Origin: a virus
Strand: one strand, 5' to 3'
Virus record (IMG/VR): IMGVR_UViG_3300048580_000710
Coordinates: 1 to 32,261 of that record
DNA length: 32,261 nucleotides
Shown: positions 1 to 8,699 of the stretch, piece by piece
Layout of the letters: each line of letters starts with the position of its first letter
How positions within the stretch are numbered: position 1 is the first letter of the stretch
Program-made: the position numbers and the translations under genes
Notes under the pieces: generated by a model
Told to the model about the DNA's origin: nothing
Seen by the model: the letters and a program-made list of their open reading frames with translations, nothing else
Databases searched by the model: none

Positions 1-2
1 AG

Positions 3-94
3 GGATATTTGGTTGTAAGAAAATAACCTAAGCTTGTAAATAATTTGAGTTATTACAAATTATGGGAACGGGGTTTCGATCACCCCAACGTCCT
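3..94 (+). ncRNA. tRNA-like (or tmRNA-like) RNA 3' end, unresolved
   Basis: Positions 70-86 form a perfect T-arm: stem GGGGT/ACCCC closing the canonical seven-base loop TTCGATC. A seven-base acceptor-like strand AACGTCC (87-93) follows. Upstream, GGATATT at 3-9 pairs with that strand at six of seven positions. GGTT/AACC (11-28) could be a D-arm. An eight-bp perfect hairpin ATAATTTG/CAAATTAT (40-63) occupies the anticodon-arm place, but its eight-base loop has no sensible anticodon with U33. CCA is not encoded. It could be a degenerate phage tRNA, the 3' end of a longer RNA such as tmRNA starting before the window, or a tRNA mimic. A terminator follows at once, which supports a rightward RNA gene. 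Confidence 0.3.
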
Positions 95-101
95 CGTCTA
101 A

Positions 102-129
102 AACCCAACAGAAATGTTGGGTTTTTTTA
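102..129. terminator. Rho-independent terminator, bidirectional
   Basis: Nine-bp perfect stem AACCCAACA/TGTTGGGTT with a GAAA loop, followed by a T-run rightward and preceded by A-rich sequence leftward. It lies between the tRNA-like RNA and the end of the leftward gene, so it can serve both. Confidence 0.85.
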
Positions 130-741
130 TAAATAACCTGACACTAAATAAGATAACTTTTCAATTTCATCTATTTGTTCTTCATTTAATTTTTTTGTGT
201 CTTTTATAAATGAAACCCTTACAAAACCAAATATAGCACCTTCAATATTTTCAATCACAAAACCGTAATCACCCCTAATCCCTTTATCGGTGATATAATT
301 TTTCCATGTAGAATTTTTTTCGGTGTCACTAATATTTAACGAATATTTTTTATCTTCAAAAAAATGCATAAAGTGATCTGAAAAAGGTGTTAATAATACA
401 TCTTTAAAATCCATATTTTCTATTGAAATTCCGGATGAAACAACTTCATAAATCATACTACCTTTAGTAAATTCAACTTTTTGTCCTTTCTTATTAAAGA
501 AAACACCCCCATTATGAAGAACTGTTATGGATACCCTATCAGCATTTGTTATTTCAAGTATTTGTTGTAACTTACCAACAATCTGTTTAGATTTAGTTAT
601 ATTACGTTTTATTTTTTCAATTTTAACTCTGTTTTTATGTTTATCCATATAAACTTTAACTATGTATCCAATAGCTCCGCTAATAATCCCTAAAAGCGAT
701 ACTACAACTGATGTCGGTATGTAAAATCCAAATATTATCAT
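127..741 (-). CDS. Membrane-anchored protein with GAF-like domain
   Basis: A 204-aa protein. Residues about 8-30 are one hydrophobic transmembrane segment, followed by a basic, helical stretch (32-60) and a soluble domain from about 63 to the end. The motif DRVSITVLHNGG (68-79) and the later pattern resemble GAF-like sensory domains, in which a DRV/I-x-(F/L)HNGG segment is common. It would sit at the inner membrane with the domain in the cytoplasm. Ligand and role are unknown; signalling or a host-takeover role is only a guess. The gene is divergent from the virion gene at 808. A TATTTATA motif (leftward strand, 762-769) lies 20 nt before its ATG. The fold assignment is tentative and rests on motif appearance only. 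Confidence 0.8.
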   Translation of the reverse strand: MIIFGFYIPTSVVVSLLGIISGAIGYIVKVYMDKHKNRVKIEKIKRNITKSKQIVGKLQQILEITNADRVSITVLHNGGVFFNKKGQKVEFTKGSMIYEVVSSGISIENMDFKDVLLTPFSDHFMHFFEDKKYSLNISDTEKNSTWKNYITDKGIRGDYGFVIENIEGAIFGFVRVSFIKDTKKLNEEQIDEIEKLSYLVSGYL

Positions 742-761
742 TTATTTAATTTTCTATATCC

Positions 762-769
762 TATAAATA
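762..769 (-). promoter_or_regulatory. TATTTATA phage-type promoter motif
   Basis: On the leftward strand the sequence reads TATTTATA, 20 nt before the ATG of the GAF-like gene. It belongs to the set of identical motifs placed before other genes in this window. Confidence 0.4.
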
Positions 770-789
770 TATATAATTGAAAAGGAAGC

Positions 790-797
790 TATTTATA
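790..797 (+). promoter_or_regulatory. TATTTATA phage-type promoter motif
   Basis: TATTTATA lies 10 nt upstream of the ATG at 808; the intervening sequence is almost pure A/T, with no Shine-Dalgarno site. It is the likely late promoter of the adsorption (fibre) locus. Confidence 0.5.
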
Positions 798-807
798 TAT
801 AAAAAAA

Positions 808-2217
808 ATGGGAAAATATAGGACATATTTTAGTAAAAACAATACATTAGTAAGAAATTCTTATGTTAATACGGCAAGAAATCCAATTGCTGAGTTATAT
901 TATGGGTTTGATCAAAACCAAACAAGGACATATTCAAGATATATTTTTGATATTGATTTAACAAATGTAAATAATTTATACACAGGTAAAACATTTACAT
1001 CTTTAAATAATACAACCCATAAATTAAAAATGAAGAATTGTTCTTCATTTGATGAGTTATTTGGTGAAACAGTTGGTTCGTATAAAACAAGAGGTAATTC
1101 ATTCGATTTAATCCTATTTAAGATTTCGGGTGATACTTGGGATCAGGGTATAGGTTATGATTACGCCGATTATAAAACAGAAAGTTTAATAAGAGATCCT
1201 TTTGTTTATACAGAAACACCTTCGAATTGGTATTATAATAAGACTAATTCTTCTTGGAGTTATCCTGGTGTGTATTCAACCCCTGAAATAATTGCAACAC
1301 AACATTTTGATTTAGGTAATGAAGATTTAGATATTGACATTTCAAGTGAAATAAATAATAGATTACAAAATAAAATATTTAGTGGTGTGAGTTATGGTAT
1401 TGCCTTTACAACATCATTAGAAAACATACCATATTCAGCAACCACATTTGACGCCTCATTACAATATGTGGGATTTTTTTCTAAATACACCCAAACATTC
1501 TATCAACCTTATTTAGAAACTGTATATGACGATTTAATTCAAGATGATAGAAACTTTTTTTATAAAGGTAAGACGAATAATTTATTTCTTTACGTAAATA
1601 AAGGTGGTATTCCAACTAATTTAGATTATTCACCTATTTGTAGGATATATGATGGAAATGGAAATATATTTTCAGCATTTACTGGAACTCAAAAAACAAT
1701 TGGGGTGTATTATATTAGTATGATTATACCCGATTCATACCCATACGATTCTATATTATTTAACGATGTTTGGAGTAATTTATCAATTGGTGGCGTGTTA
1801 AAATCAAATGTTACATTAGATTTTGAGGTTAAATGTGATGAATATTATTCAATAGGTACAGGGGAATATTTACCAAAAGAATATGGTTTATCATTTAGCG
1901 GCTTAAAACGTGATGAAGTTGTTCGTAAAGGTGAAAAAAGAAAAATAATAATAAGTGTGAGAGAACCTTACGTATATGAAGTTCCGGTTTTAACTGATTT
2001 TGTTCAGTATAAAATATACGTGAAAGAAGGTCCATTAAACGAAATACTTGTTCAGGATTGGACTAATGTAAATAGAACAGCTAATATGAATTATTTTATT
2101 TTAGATAGTAATTGGTTATTACCTAATAAGTACTATTTAGATATAAGAGTAAGTTCAAACCAAGAAATAAGGGAATATAAAGAAATAACTCAGTTTTTTA
2201 TAAGACAAGAATTATAA
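808..2217 (+). CDS. Putative virion (tail/fibre-associated) structural protein
   Basis: A 469-aa protein rich in Tyr, Asn, Ser and Thr, with no signal peptide, membrane segment or enzyme motif that I recognise. Aromatic beta-type sequence runs through its whole length. The N-terminal part (NPIAELYYG, then SRYIFDIDL near residue 45) recalls beta-sandwich domains that cap or link fibres, but I cannot name a family. It is first in a rightward run of fibre genes with small gaps (20 nt to the next ATG), preceded by a TATTTATA motif. Position and composition make a tail, baseplate-periphery or fibre-attachment protein the most likely role. The gene call is firm; the function is inferred from context. 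Confidence 0.75.
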   Translation: MGKYRTYFSKNNTLVRNSYVNTARNPIAELYYGFDQNQTRTYSRYIFDIDLTNVNNLYTGKTFTSLNNTTHKLKMKNCSSFDELFGETVGSYKTRGNSFDLILFKISGDTWDQGIGYDYADYKTESLIRDPFVYTETPSNWYYNKTNSSWSYPGVYSTPEIIATQHFDLGNEDLDIDISSEINNRLQNKIFSGVSYGIAFTTSLENIPYSATTFDASLQYVGFFSKYTQTFYQPYLETVYDDLIQDDRNFFYKGKTNNLFLYVNKGGIPTNLDYSPICRIYDGNGNIFSAFTGTQKTIGVYYISMIIPDSYPYDSILFNDVWSNLSIGGVLKSNVTLDFEVKCDEYYSIGTGEYLPKEYGLSFSGLKRDEVVRKGEKRKIIISVREPYVYEVPVLTDFVQYKIYVKEGPLNEILVQDWTNVNRTANMNYFILDSNWLLPNKYYLDIRVSSNQEIREYKEITQFFIRQEL

Positions 2218-2237
2218 ACAAATAAAAAATTAAAATA

Positions 2238-4073
2238 ATGTCAAGTTTAAATAATAATTTTATAAATAATACCTTTAAATCGTTACTTAAATTAATAAAT
2301 AACGATTCATTTACAGGTAATACCACACAAACAATAAGTGATGGGTATGGAAATTCATTACCATTGTCAATATCACCAACAAGTGTGGATATTAATGCGA
2401 ATTTAACTGCAAATAAAATTGTAATTGGTAGTGGGAATACATCAGGAGATAATTCATCTGTTTTAGGTGGGTTAAATAATAACTCATCAGGTAGTTTTTC
2501 AATAATAGGCGGTGGGGAAAATAATACTAACACCAGAGAATACTCATCAATATTAGGTGGGGAAAATAATAGAATTAAAGACTCTTATTCTTCAATCGGT
2601 GGTGGGGAAAATAATACTATTTCCGGCACACTTTCATCAATTGTTGGTGGGGAAAATAATTACACCGATAAATCTAATTCATTTATTATAGGTTCTAATA
2701 TTACCGCAACAACTAATAATACAACATTTGTTAATAATTTAAGTATTGATGGTGTATTGTATGATATAACATCAAATTCAGGTAACACAGGACAAATATT
2801 AAGTGTTGGAATAAATGGTGTGTTATGGACAACCGTTGATGTGTCAGCATTAACAGGTGACTCTATAAATAAACAAACATTTTATCAATATACTTCAGAT
2901 ACCCAAACCAAATTAAATAGTAAATTAAATATATCTGATTTTAGTAGTTATTCGGCAAATACTAACACATTAATTGGAACTAAATTAAATATATCTGATT
3001 TTAGTAGTTATTCGGCGAATACTAACACATTAATTGGAACTAAATTAAATATATCTGATTTTAATTCATATAGTTCAAATACTTTAAACTATATAAATAA
3101 CACATTAAGTGCGTCTACAATATATAACTCAGTTTTAACCCCCTCATTATCTATGCCATCATCTGTTGGTGGTATATCAGCAGGAACTACCGTAAGTCAA
3201 TTAACTGGTTTAACATTTAGTAAAATATTCGATGATTTATTTTTCCCAACCACTTATCCGACATATACAATACCAACAATTACTATTGGGGGTGTTGCTA
3301 ATACAACATCTGAGGTTGGTTCAACTATAACCCCATCAATCGCAGTAAGTGCAGTTAAAAACGATGCGGGTGTTTATTCTTTATTAAGAATACTTCGTAA
3401 TGGAAGTTCAATTTATAGTTCATCACCAACACCATCATGGGTGACTGCAATACCAAATCAATTTGGTTATGTAAATCCAAATAACCCAAATTCAGGTTTT
3501 ACAATAAGTACCTACTCTGAAAGTTATGTTATACCAGCACCTTCTGTTGGAGGGACTTCATCATCAACCATATATAAATCAGACGGTGATTATAATATAG
3601 GGCTAGCAAAACCAACAAATAAAAATACCACAGATAATAGAAGTTTTGCCGTTAGATCAACATCAGCACCTCAATCAGCGTCAAATAATTTTGAATCGTC
3701 CCCATATACTTACACAGGTATTTATCCATATTTTTATGGAACATCCGCCACACTACCAACATCAGCAACAATAGCTCATGCAATATCAGGCGGGACAGCA
3801 ACGAAAGTTTTATCGTCAGCATCTGGGACTATATCTATACCATATAACACATCAGGTAATTATATTTGGGTGGCATATTTTAATAATTACACAACAAAAA
3901 CAAAATGGTATATAAGCGATTTAAATAGTGGTAGTATAAATAATAGTTTTATTACAACAGCCGCATCACAAATAATAAAAAGTCCTGATGGTTATTGGGA
4001 TGGTATCACATATAAATTACATTGGAGTGTAAACGCTACGGTAGTTAATACTCTTGAATATAGAAATAGTTAA
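2238..4073 (+). CDS. Tail fibre/adhesin with YadA-head-like repeats
   Basis: A 611-aa protein. Residues about 70-155 contain five 15-residue repeats of the type S-x-I-(I/L)-GGG-x-N-N-x-x-x-G, the left-handed beta-roll pattern of trimeric adhesin (YadA/Hia) heads. A linker containing NTTFVNNL and TGQILS follows, then three copies of a 20-residue module with LNISDFSSYSANT (225-290) encoded by a 60-bp tandem DNA repeat. Residues 300-611 form a distinct Ser/Thr/Tyr-rich beta domain, starting FDDLFFPTTYPTY and probably the receptor-binding tip. The protein is expected to trimerise. It shares modules at protein and DNA level with the next gene, 11 nt downstream. No separate fibre chaperone is seen. 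Confidence 0.85.
   Translation: MSSLNNNFINNTFKSLLKLINNDSFTGNTTQTISDGYGNSLPLSISPTSVDINANLTANKIVIGSGNTSGDNSSVLGGLNNNSSGSFSIIGGGENNTNTREYSSILGGENNRIKDSYSSIGGGENNTISGTLSSIVGGENNYTDKSNSFIIGSNITATTNNTTFVNNLSIDGVLYDITSNSGNTGQILSVGINGVLWTTVDVSALTGDSINKQTFYQYTSDTQTKLNSKLNISDFSSYSANTNTLIGTKLNISDFSSYSANTNTLIGTKLNISDFNSYSSNTLNYINNTLSASTIYNSVLTPSLSMPSSVGGISAGTTVSQLTGLTFSKIFDDLFFPTTYPTYTIPTITIGGVANTTSEVGSTITPSIAVSAVKNDAGVYSLLRILRNGSSIYSSSPTPSWVTAIPNQFGYVNPNNPNSGFTISTYSESYVIPAPSVGGTSSSTIYKSDGDYNIGLAKPTNKNTTDNRSFAVRSTSAPQSASNNFESSPYTYTGIYPYFYGTSATLPTSATIAHAISGGTATKVLSSASGTISIPYNTSGNYIWVAYFNNYTTKTKWYISDLNSGSINNSFITTAASQIIKSPDGYWDGITYKLHWSVNATVVNTLEYRNS
2921..3065 (+). repeat. 60-bp near-perfect tandem repeat inside fibre gene
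   Basis: The blocks 2941-3000 and 3001-3060 are identical except for one A/G difference, and the 20 bp at 2921-2940 match the end of each unit. The unit encodes the LNISDFSSYSANTNTLIGTK spacer, and close variants recur in the next gene (about 4360-4400, 6060-6200, 6270-6320). It is a likely site of slippage and of recombination between the two fibre genes. Confidence 0.9.
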
Positions 4074-4084
4074 AATAAAAAATT

Positions 4085-7000
4085 ATGGCAATAGTTCTTA
4101 ATGACAACATCAACATTAATTCACCTAAAGTTTTGGACAATAGGTATGGTCCATGGAATAGCATAAATGAGGCTAACACAAATATCTTATCATTACAAAG
4201 ACAAAAAGGTTTAACCGTAGGTGTTTTAAACGGTTCTTCCGTTGTTGAATATTGGTATTGTAGTGGTATCACAAATAGCGATTTAATTATTAAATCGCCA
4301 GGTAGTCTTAATGATAAATTAGATTTATCAACATTTTATGTTTACACATCAAACACAAATACATTAATTGGGACTAAATTAAATATAAGTGATTTTAATA
4401 TTTATAGTTCAACAACTAATACTTTATTAGGTAATAAATATGATAAGACAGGTGGTGTTATAACAGGTAATGTAGTAATAACAGGTAGTTTAGTTGTTAA
4501 TGGAACAGCCACAACAATTAATTCACAATCTTTAGCGATATCAAACCCAATTATATTCTTATCATCAGGTGCTACAACACCAATAAGTGATTCTGGTTTC
4601 ATAGTTAAAAGAGGGGTTGATTCAGACGCAGGTGTTCTTTGGATTGAAAACAATGATGAGTTTGTTATTGGTTATACCAATGAAGTTTATACCGGCTCAA
4701 CCGTAAATATCACACAATATGGTAATTTAAGAGTTAATCAAGTTAACCCTAAATATATTAAGGATTCAAATAATAGTACAGGAACAACTATTAATAACAT
4801 TCTATCATCAACATCGTCAGGTATTGTATGGACAAATATTAATAATAAAGTAAATACAAGTGATTTTTATTCATATACTGCATCAACAGAAAATAAATTG
4901 AATTCTAAAGTTATTGAATTGGGTGATGGTGTGAGTTCAACGTTAAGGATTGGATCTGGTGTAGCTAACAATGATAATTCTAGTGTATTAGGTGGAATTA
5001 GTAATGAATCATCTTCAAGATTTGCCACAATATTAAATGGTAAAAATAATACATCGTCAAGTTATTACTACGCAACGGTTTTAAATGGTGAAAGAAATAC
5101 ATCATCCGGCACTAATTCAGTTATAGTTAATGGTTGCTATAATGTAATAAATAGTATGGTTACGACAATTTTAAATGGTTGTAATAATACAACATTTGTT
5201 AATGGGGATTGCTCGACCATTATAAACGGTTGTAATAATTTGGTTAAAGGTGCTTATTATGGATTTATTGGTGGTGGTATTTGTAATACTGTTGATTGTT
5301 GTTATACTACAGTTAGTAATGGTTATTCAAATACTTCATCTGGTGTGTATTCAATTATAGGTAATGGTAAAAATAATGTAATTTTAAGCGATAACTCATT
5401 TATTGGTGGTGGAGCTCAAAATACAATAAGTGCTTATGGTGGGGTTAGTGGAACATTCTCATCAATAAATAATGGATTTAATAATAAAATATATGGTGAT
5501 TATTCATTTATTGGTGCCGGCACCGATAATTTAGTTTCATGTAATTATTCATTTATAGGTGGTGGTTGTCAAAACACAATATCGGGTTGTTTATCAACAA
5601 TAGGTGGTGGTAGTAATAATATAAATTCAGGTGGATATTCATTTATCGGTGGTGGTTTTTGTAACACTAATTCAGGTGGATATTCATTTATCGGTGGTGG
5701 TCAAAATAATATAAATTCAGGTAATAATTCATTTATAGGTGGTGGTAATAATAATATAAATTCATGTAATAATTCATATATAATCGGCACTAATATTATT
5801 AGCGATAAAGATTTTACAACATTTGTAAATAATTTAGATATTGAGTCAAATCTTTACGATTCAACAAATAACTCAGGAACGACAGGTCAAATACTATCAT
5901 CAACTAATACAGGTATTGTATGGACTAGCGATTACATTAATAATAATAGATTTAGTTCTTTTACCGACACTTTTTATGTTTATACGTCAACAACAAATAA
6001 TTTAATCGGCACTAAGTTAAATACTTCAATATTTACAGGTTTTACAAATAGTTTTTATTCATACACTAGTAATACTAACACATTAATTGGAACTAAACTA
6101 AATATATCCGATTTCAATAGTTATTCGGCGAATACAAACACATTAATTGGAACTAAATTAAACACAAGTGATTTTAATTCATATAGTTCAAATACTTTAA
6201 CGAATATAAATAATAATTATAACCAATTCACAGCTTTTACAAATAGTTTTTATTTATACACTAGTAATACTAACACATTAATTGGAACTAAATTAAATAT
6301 AAGTGATTTTAATAGTTATAGTTCAACAACAAAAAATATTTTAGACTCAAAGGTAATTGAGTTAGGTTCAGGTATTAATTCAACAATAAGAATAGGTAAT
6401 AATAATAACGCATCGGGTGATTATTCAACAGTATTTGGTATCAATAATAGGACAAATGGTAATTGTTCATCTATTGGTGGCGGTTGTCTTAATTTAATAA
6501 GTGGTAGTGGTGATAGTAGTTTTTCTATTATTGGTGGCGGTTGTCTTAATTTAATATCAGGATCAACATCAGCTTTCATCGGTGGTGGTAGATGTAATAC
6601 CGTAAATTCAACATATGGTGTTATTGTTGGTGGTATTCTTAACAAAGTATTTAAAAATAATTCATTTGTCGGTGGTGGTTTTCGTAATACAGCGTCAAAT
6701 TATTACTCGACAATAGTTTCCGGTGGTTATAATTCGGCTGATGGTTGCGAATCAACAATTATTGGTGGTTTTTGTAATAAAATATTATCAACATCATTCA
6801 GTTCAACAATATCGGGCGGTTATGGTAATACAACAGTTCTAGATAATTCATTTATAGGTGGTGGTAGATGTAATACCACATCGGGTAGATCAAATGTTAT
6901 TGTCGGTGGTGCAGGTAATAAAATTAGTAATGATTTTTCGTCAGTATTGGGCGGTTTTTGTAACATTATATCAGGACATTCATCAACAATATTAGGTGGG

Positions 7001-7777
7001 ACATTAAATAGAAGCCAATTTAACAATACATTAGTTGGTGGTTCAGGTAATTCCGTTTTAGATAAATCATCTAACGTTAATGGGGGTGTTTTAAATGTTA
7101 TTGGTAATTCATCAACACTTAAAAATGGTTCTTGGAATTGTCTTACATGTGTAATTACATTTAACGGCAATAATTTAAATAATTTTACCACAGGTAATAC
7201 CGTCACTTTTTTAGCATCATCAACGGAAAGAGTTAATACTTCAATAATAAGTAATATAATATTTAACACCGGAACATCATGTACGGAAATTACAGTACCA
7301 ATCTCACCTAGTGATGTTGGTGGTTGCGGATCTATTACAGGTTTAATTAATACATCAACTATTTCGGGTAATAGTAATGGTTGCTACTCAACAATTAGTG
7401 GCGGTATTTTAAATAAAATTAATGGTAATAATTCAGTAATTGGTGGTGGTAATAATAATACGACATTAGGTGATAATTCAGGTATTTTAGGTGGAAGTAA
7501 TAATTTATTAACTAATTCATCCACAAATTCATTTATCATTGGTTCAAATATTACCGGTGATACATCTAACACTACGTTTGTTGATAATTTAAATGTTAAG
7601 ACATTAATATCAACAAATCCGATAACCGTAACCGAACCTGTCACAAATATCGGCACTACCCCAACGAATTATTATGGGGATGGTGGGGTAATATTCTTAT
7701 CACAACCGTCTAAATGGTTAAAGATTAATATTGGAGGTGTTGATTATTTATTTCCTGGGTATATAGAAGGAGTATAA
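4085..7777 (+). CDS. Large tail fibre with two YadA-head-like repeat blocks
   Basis: A 1230-aa protein. The N-terminal part (1-75) looks like a virion-attachment region. Residues about 115-215 contain TGGVITGNVVITGSLVVNG and FIVKRGVDSDAG, a tail-fibre beta domain common in T4-type phages. Beta-roll repeats (S-x-I-x-GGG-x-x-N-x-x-x-G) fill residues about 297-572 and 775-1162, separated by LNISDFNSYS-type spacers. A non-repeat insertion (about 1012-1085) breaks the second block. The C-terminus, ending KWLKINIGGVDYLFPGYIEGV-like, resembles a conserved fibre end. Many repeat positions carry Cys (NGCNN, GGGCQN, GGGRCN), unusual for a beta-roll exposed outside the cell. It is probably the long fibre, trimeric. 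I infer co-transcription with the previous gene. Confidence 0.88.
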   Translation: MAIVLNDNININSPKVLDNRYGPWNSINEANTNILSLQRQKGLTVGVLNGSSVVEYWYCSGITNSDLIIKSPGSLNDKLDLSTFYVYTSNTNTLIGTKLNISDFNIYSSTTNTLLGNKYDKTGGVITGNVVITGSLVVNGTATTINSQSLAISNPIIFLSSGATTPISDSGFIVKRGVDSDAGVLWIENNDEFVIGYTNEVYTGSTVNITQYGNLRVNQVNPKYIKDSNNSTGTTINNILSSTSSGIVWTNINNKVNTSDFYSYTASTENKLNSKVIELGDGVSSTLRIGSGVANNDNSSVLGGISNESSSRFATILNGKNNTSSSYYYATVLNGERNTSSGTNSVIVNGCYNVINSMVTTILNGCNNTTFVNGDCSTIINGCNNLVKGAYYGFIGGGICNTVDCCYTTVSNGYSNTSSGVYSIIGNGKNNVILSDNSFIGGGAQNTISAYGGVSGTFSSINNGFNNKIYGDYSFIGAGTDNLVSCNYSFIGGGCQNTISGCLSTIGGGSNNINSGGYSFIGGGFCNTNSGGYSFIGGGQNNINSGNNSFIGGGNNNINSCNNSYIIGTNIISDKDFTTFVNNLDIESNLYDSTNNSGTTGQILSSTNTGIVWTSDYINNNRFSSFTDTFYVYTSTTNNLIGTKLNTSIFTGFTNSFYSYTSNTNTLIGTKLNISDFNSYSANTNTLIGTKLNTSDFNSYSSNTLTNINNNYNQFTAFTNSFYLYTSNTNTLIGTKLNISDFNSYSSTTKNILDSKVIELGSGINSTIRIGNNNNASGDYSTVFGINNRTNGNCSSIGGGCLNLISGSGDSSFSIIGGGCLNLISGSTSAFIGGGRCNTVNSTYGVIVGGILNKVFKNNSFVGGGFRNTASNYYSTIVSGGYNSADGCESTIIGGFCNKILSTSFSSTISGGYGNTTVLDNSFIGGGRCNTTSGRSNVIVGGAGNKISNDFSSVLGGFCNIISGHSSTILGGTLNRSQFNNTLVGGSGNSVLDKSSNVNGGVLNVIGNSSTLKNGSWNCLTCVITFNGNNLNNFTTGNTVTFLASSTERVNTSIISNIIFNTGTSCTEITVPISPSDVGGCGSITGLINTSTISGNSNGCYSTISGGILNKINGNNSVIGGGNNNTTLGDNSGILGGSNNLLTNSSTNSFIIGSNITGDTSNTTFVDNLNVKTLISTNPITVTEPVTNIGTTPTNYYGDGGVIFLSQPSKWLKINIGGVDYLFPGYIEGV
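4975..5800 (+). repeat. Degenerate ~45-bp beta-roll repeats, block 1
   Basis: Roughly 18 consecutive units of 42-51 bp encode S-x-I-x-GG-x-x-N-x-x-x-G. Several neighbouring units are almost identical in DNA: the segment with tcattta(t)cggtggtggt and aataatataaattca recurs at about 5635-5770, which points to recent unit duplication. Confidence 0.8.
6410..7560 (+). repeat. Degenerate ~45-bp beta-roll repeats, block 2
   Basis: A second array of the same unit type, about 20 copies, interrupted at about 7120-7345 by non-repeat sequence. The units at 6472-6500 and 6532-6560 share a near-identical stretch (ggtggcggttgtcttaattt), again pointing to local duplication. Confidence 0.78.
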
Positions 7778-7814
7778 TATTTACTAAAATAGTATTTTTT
7801 CATATATTCATTAC

Positions 7815-8699
7815 ATGAAAAAATATTCTTTATTCCATATAGAGGGTGGGTTAGGTAAACACGTAGCGGCTACCGCAGTTGCTAAATGTATTAAAAATAA
7901 TCATCCTGACAGGGAACTTTTAGTCGTATGCGCATACCCTGAAATATTTATTAACCTAAATTACGTTAACAAGGTTTTTAGGGTTGGTAACACACCCTAC
8001 TTTTATCAAGATTATATTAAAAATCAAGATACTTTAATATTTAAACACGAACCTTATTTTACGACAGATCATATTAGTGGTAAATCACCTTTAATTCAAA
8101 ATTGGTGTAAATTATACGATTTAAATTATTTAGGGGAACAACCTGAATTAGTTTTTAATGTAAGACAAATACAACATGGGTATAGGAAATGGTCAAGACA
8201 AAAACCGGTTATGATTATTCAAACAAATGGAGGTCCGTTACAACAAGATTTTCCTTATTCTTGGACAAGAGATATTCCATACCCTGTGGCGGAATCATTA
8301 GTAAACTTTTACTCTAATGATTATCATATAATACAAGTATGTAGACACGAAGATAATAAAATTTCAGGTTGTGAACATGTGATAGAGCCAATGTCAAACA
8401 TGGAATTATTTTCATTGTTATTGGTAAGTCAAAAAAGAATTTTAATTGATAGTTGCTTACAACACGCAGCCGCTGCGTTAAATAAAAAATCAACAGTGTT
8501 ATGGGTTGGTACATCACCTAGATTATTTGGGTATGATGTTCATGATAACTTTACAGCGGTTATTGACGATAATATTAAATTACCTGATAGTTATTTATTT
8601 GATTTTAGTTTTAATGGGGTATTACATGAATGTCCATTAATGGATTTTAATATTTTCGATATGGATTCAATAATTCACTCAATAAATAATCAACAATAA
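7815..8699 (+). CDS. Glycosyltransferase family 9-like (heptosyltransferase-like) protein
   Basis: A 294-aa protein, slightly short for GT9 enzymes. The N-terminus has the GGLGKHVAATAVAK loop (11-24) of the first Rossmann half. The C-terminal half carries the hallmark LIDSCLQHAAAAL (210-222; D212, H217) followed by VLWVGTSP, matching the nucleotide-sugar binding D-S-x-x-x-H-x-A-A pattern. It has no signal peptide, so it acts in the cytoplasm. Donor and acceptor cannot be read from the sequence. The stop overlaps the start of the sulfotransferase by one base (TAATG), and the gene lies between fibre genes. This suggests modification of virion proteins or of a host surface glycan. Family assignment is good; substrate is unknown. 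Confidence 0.8.
   Translation: MKKYSLFHIEGGLGKHVAATAVAKCIKNNHPDRELLVVCAYPEIFINLNYVNKVFRVGNTPYFYQDYIKNQDTLIFKHEPYFTTDHISGKSPLIQNWCKLYDLNYLGEQPELVFNVRQIQHGYRKWSRQKPVMIIQTNGGPLQQDFPYSWTRDIPYPVAESLVNFYSNDYHIIQVCRHEDNKISGCEHVIEPMSNMELFSLLLVSQKRILIDSCLQHAAAALNKKSTVLWVGTSPRLFGYDVHDNFTAVIDDNIKLPDSYLFDFSFNGVLHECPLMDFNIFDMDSIIHSINNQQ

Noticed and set aside
2921-3065. Possible CRISPR-like array
   Set aside because: Contiguous 60-bp units without spacers, in frame within a fibre gene.
6820-7656. Leftward Pro/Leu-rich frames opposite the fibre repeats (6820-7269, 7384-7656, also 2198-2533 and 6421-6645)
   Set aside because: They mirror the repeated GGN codons of the beta-roll array and carry no independent signal.
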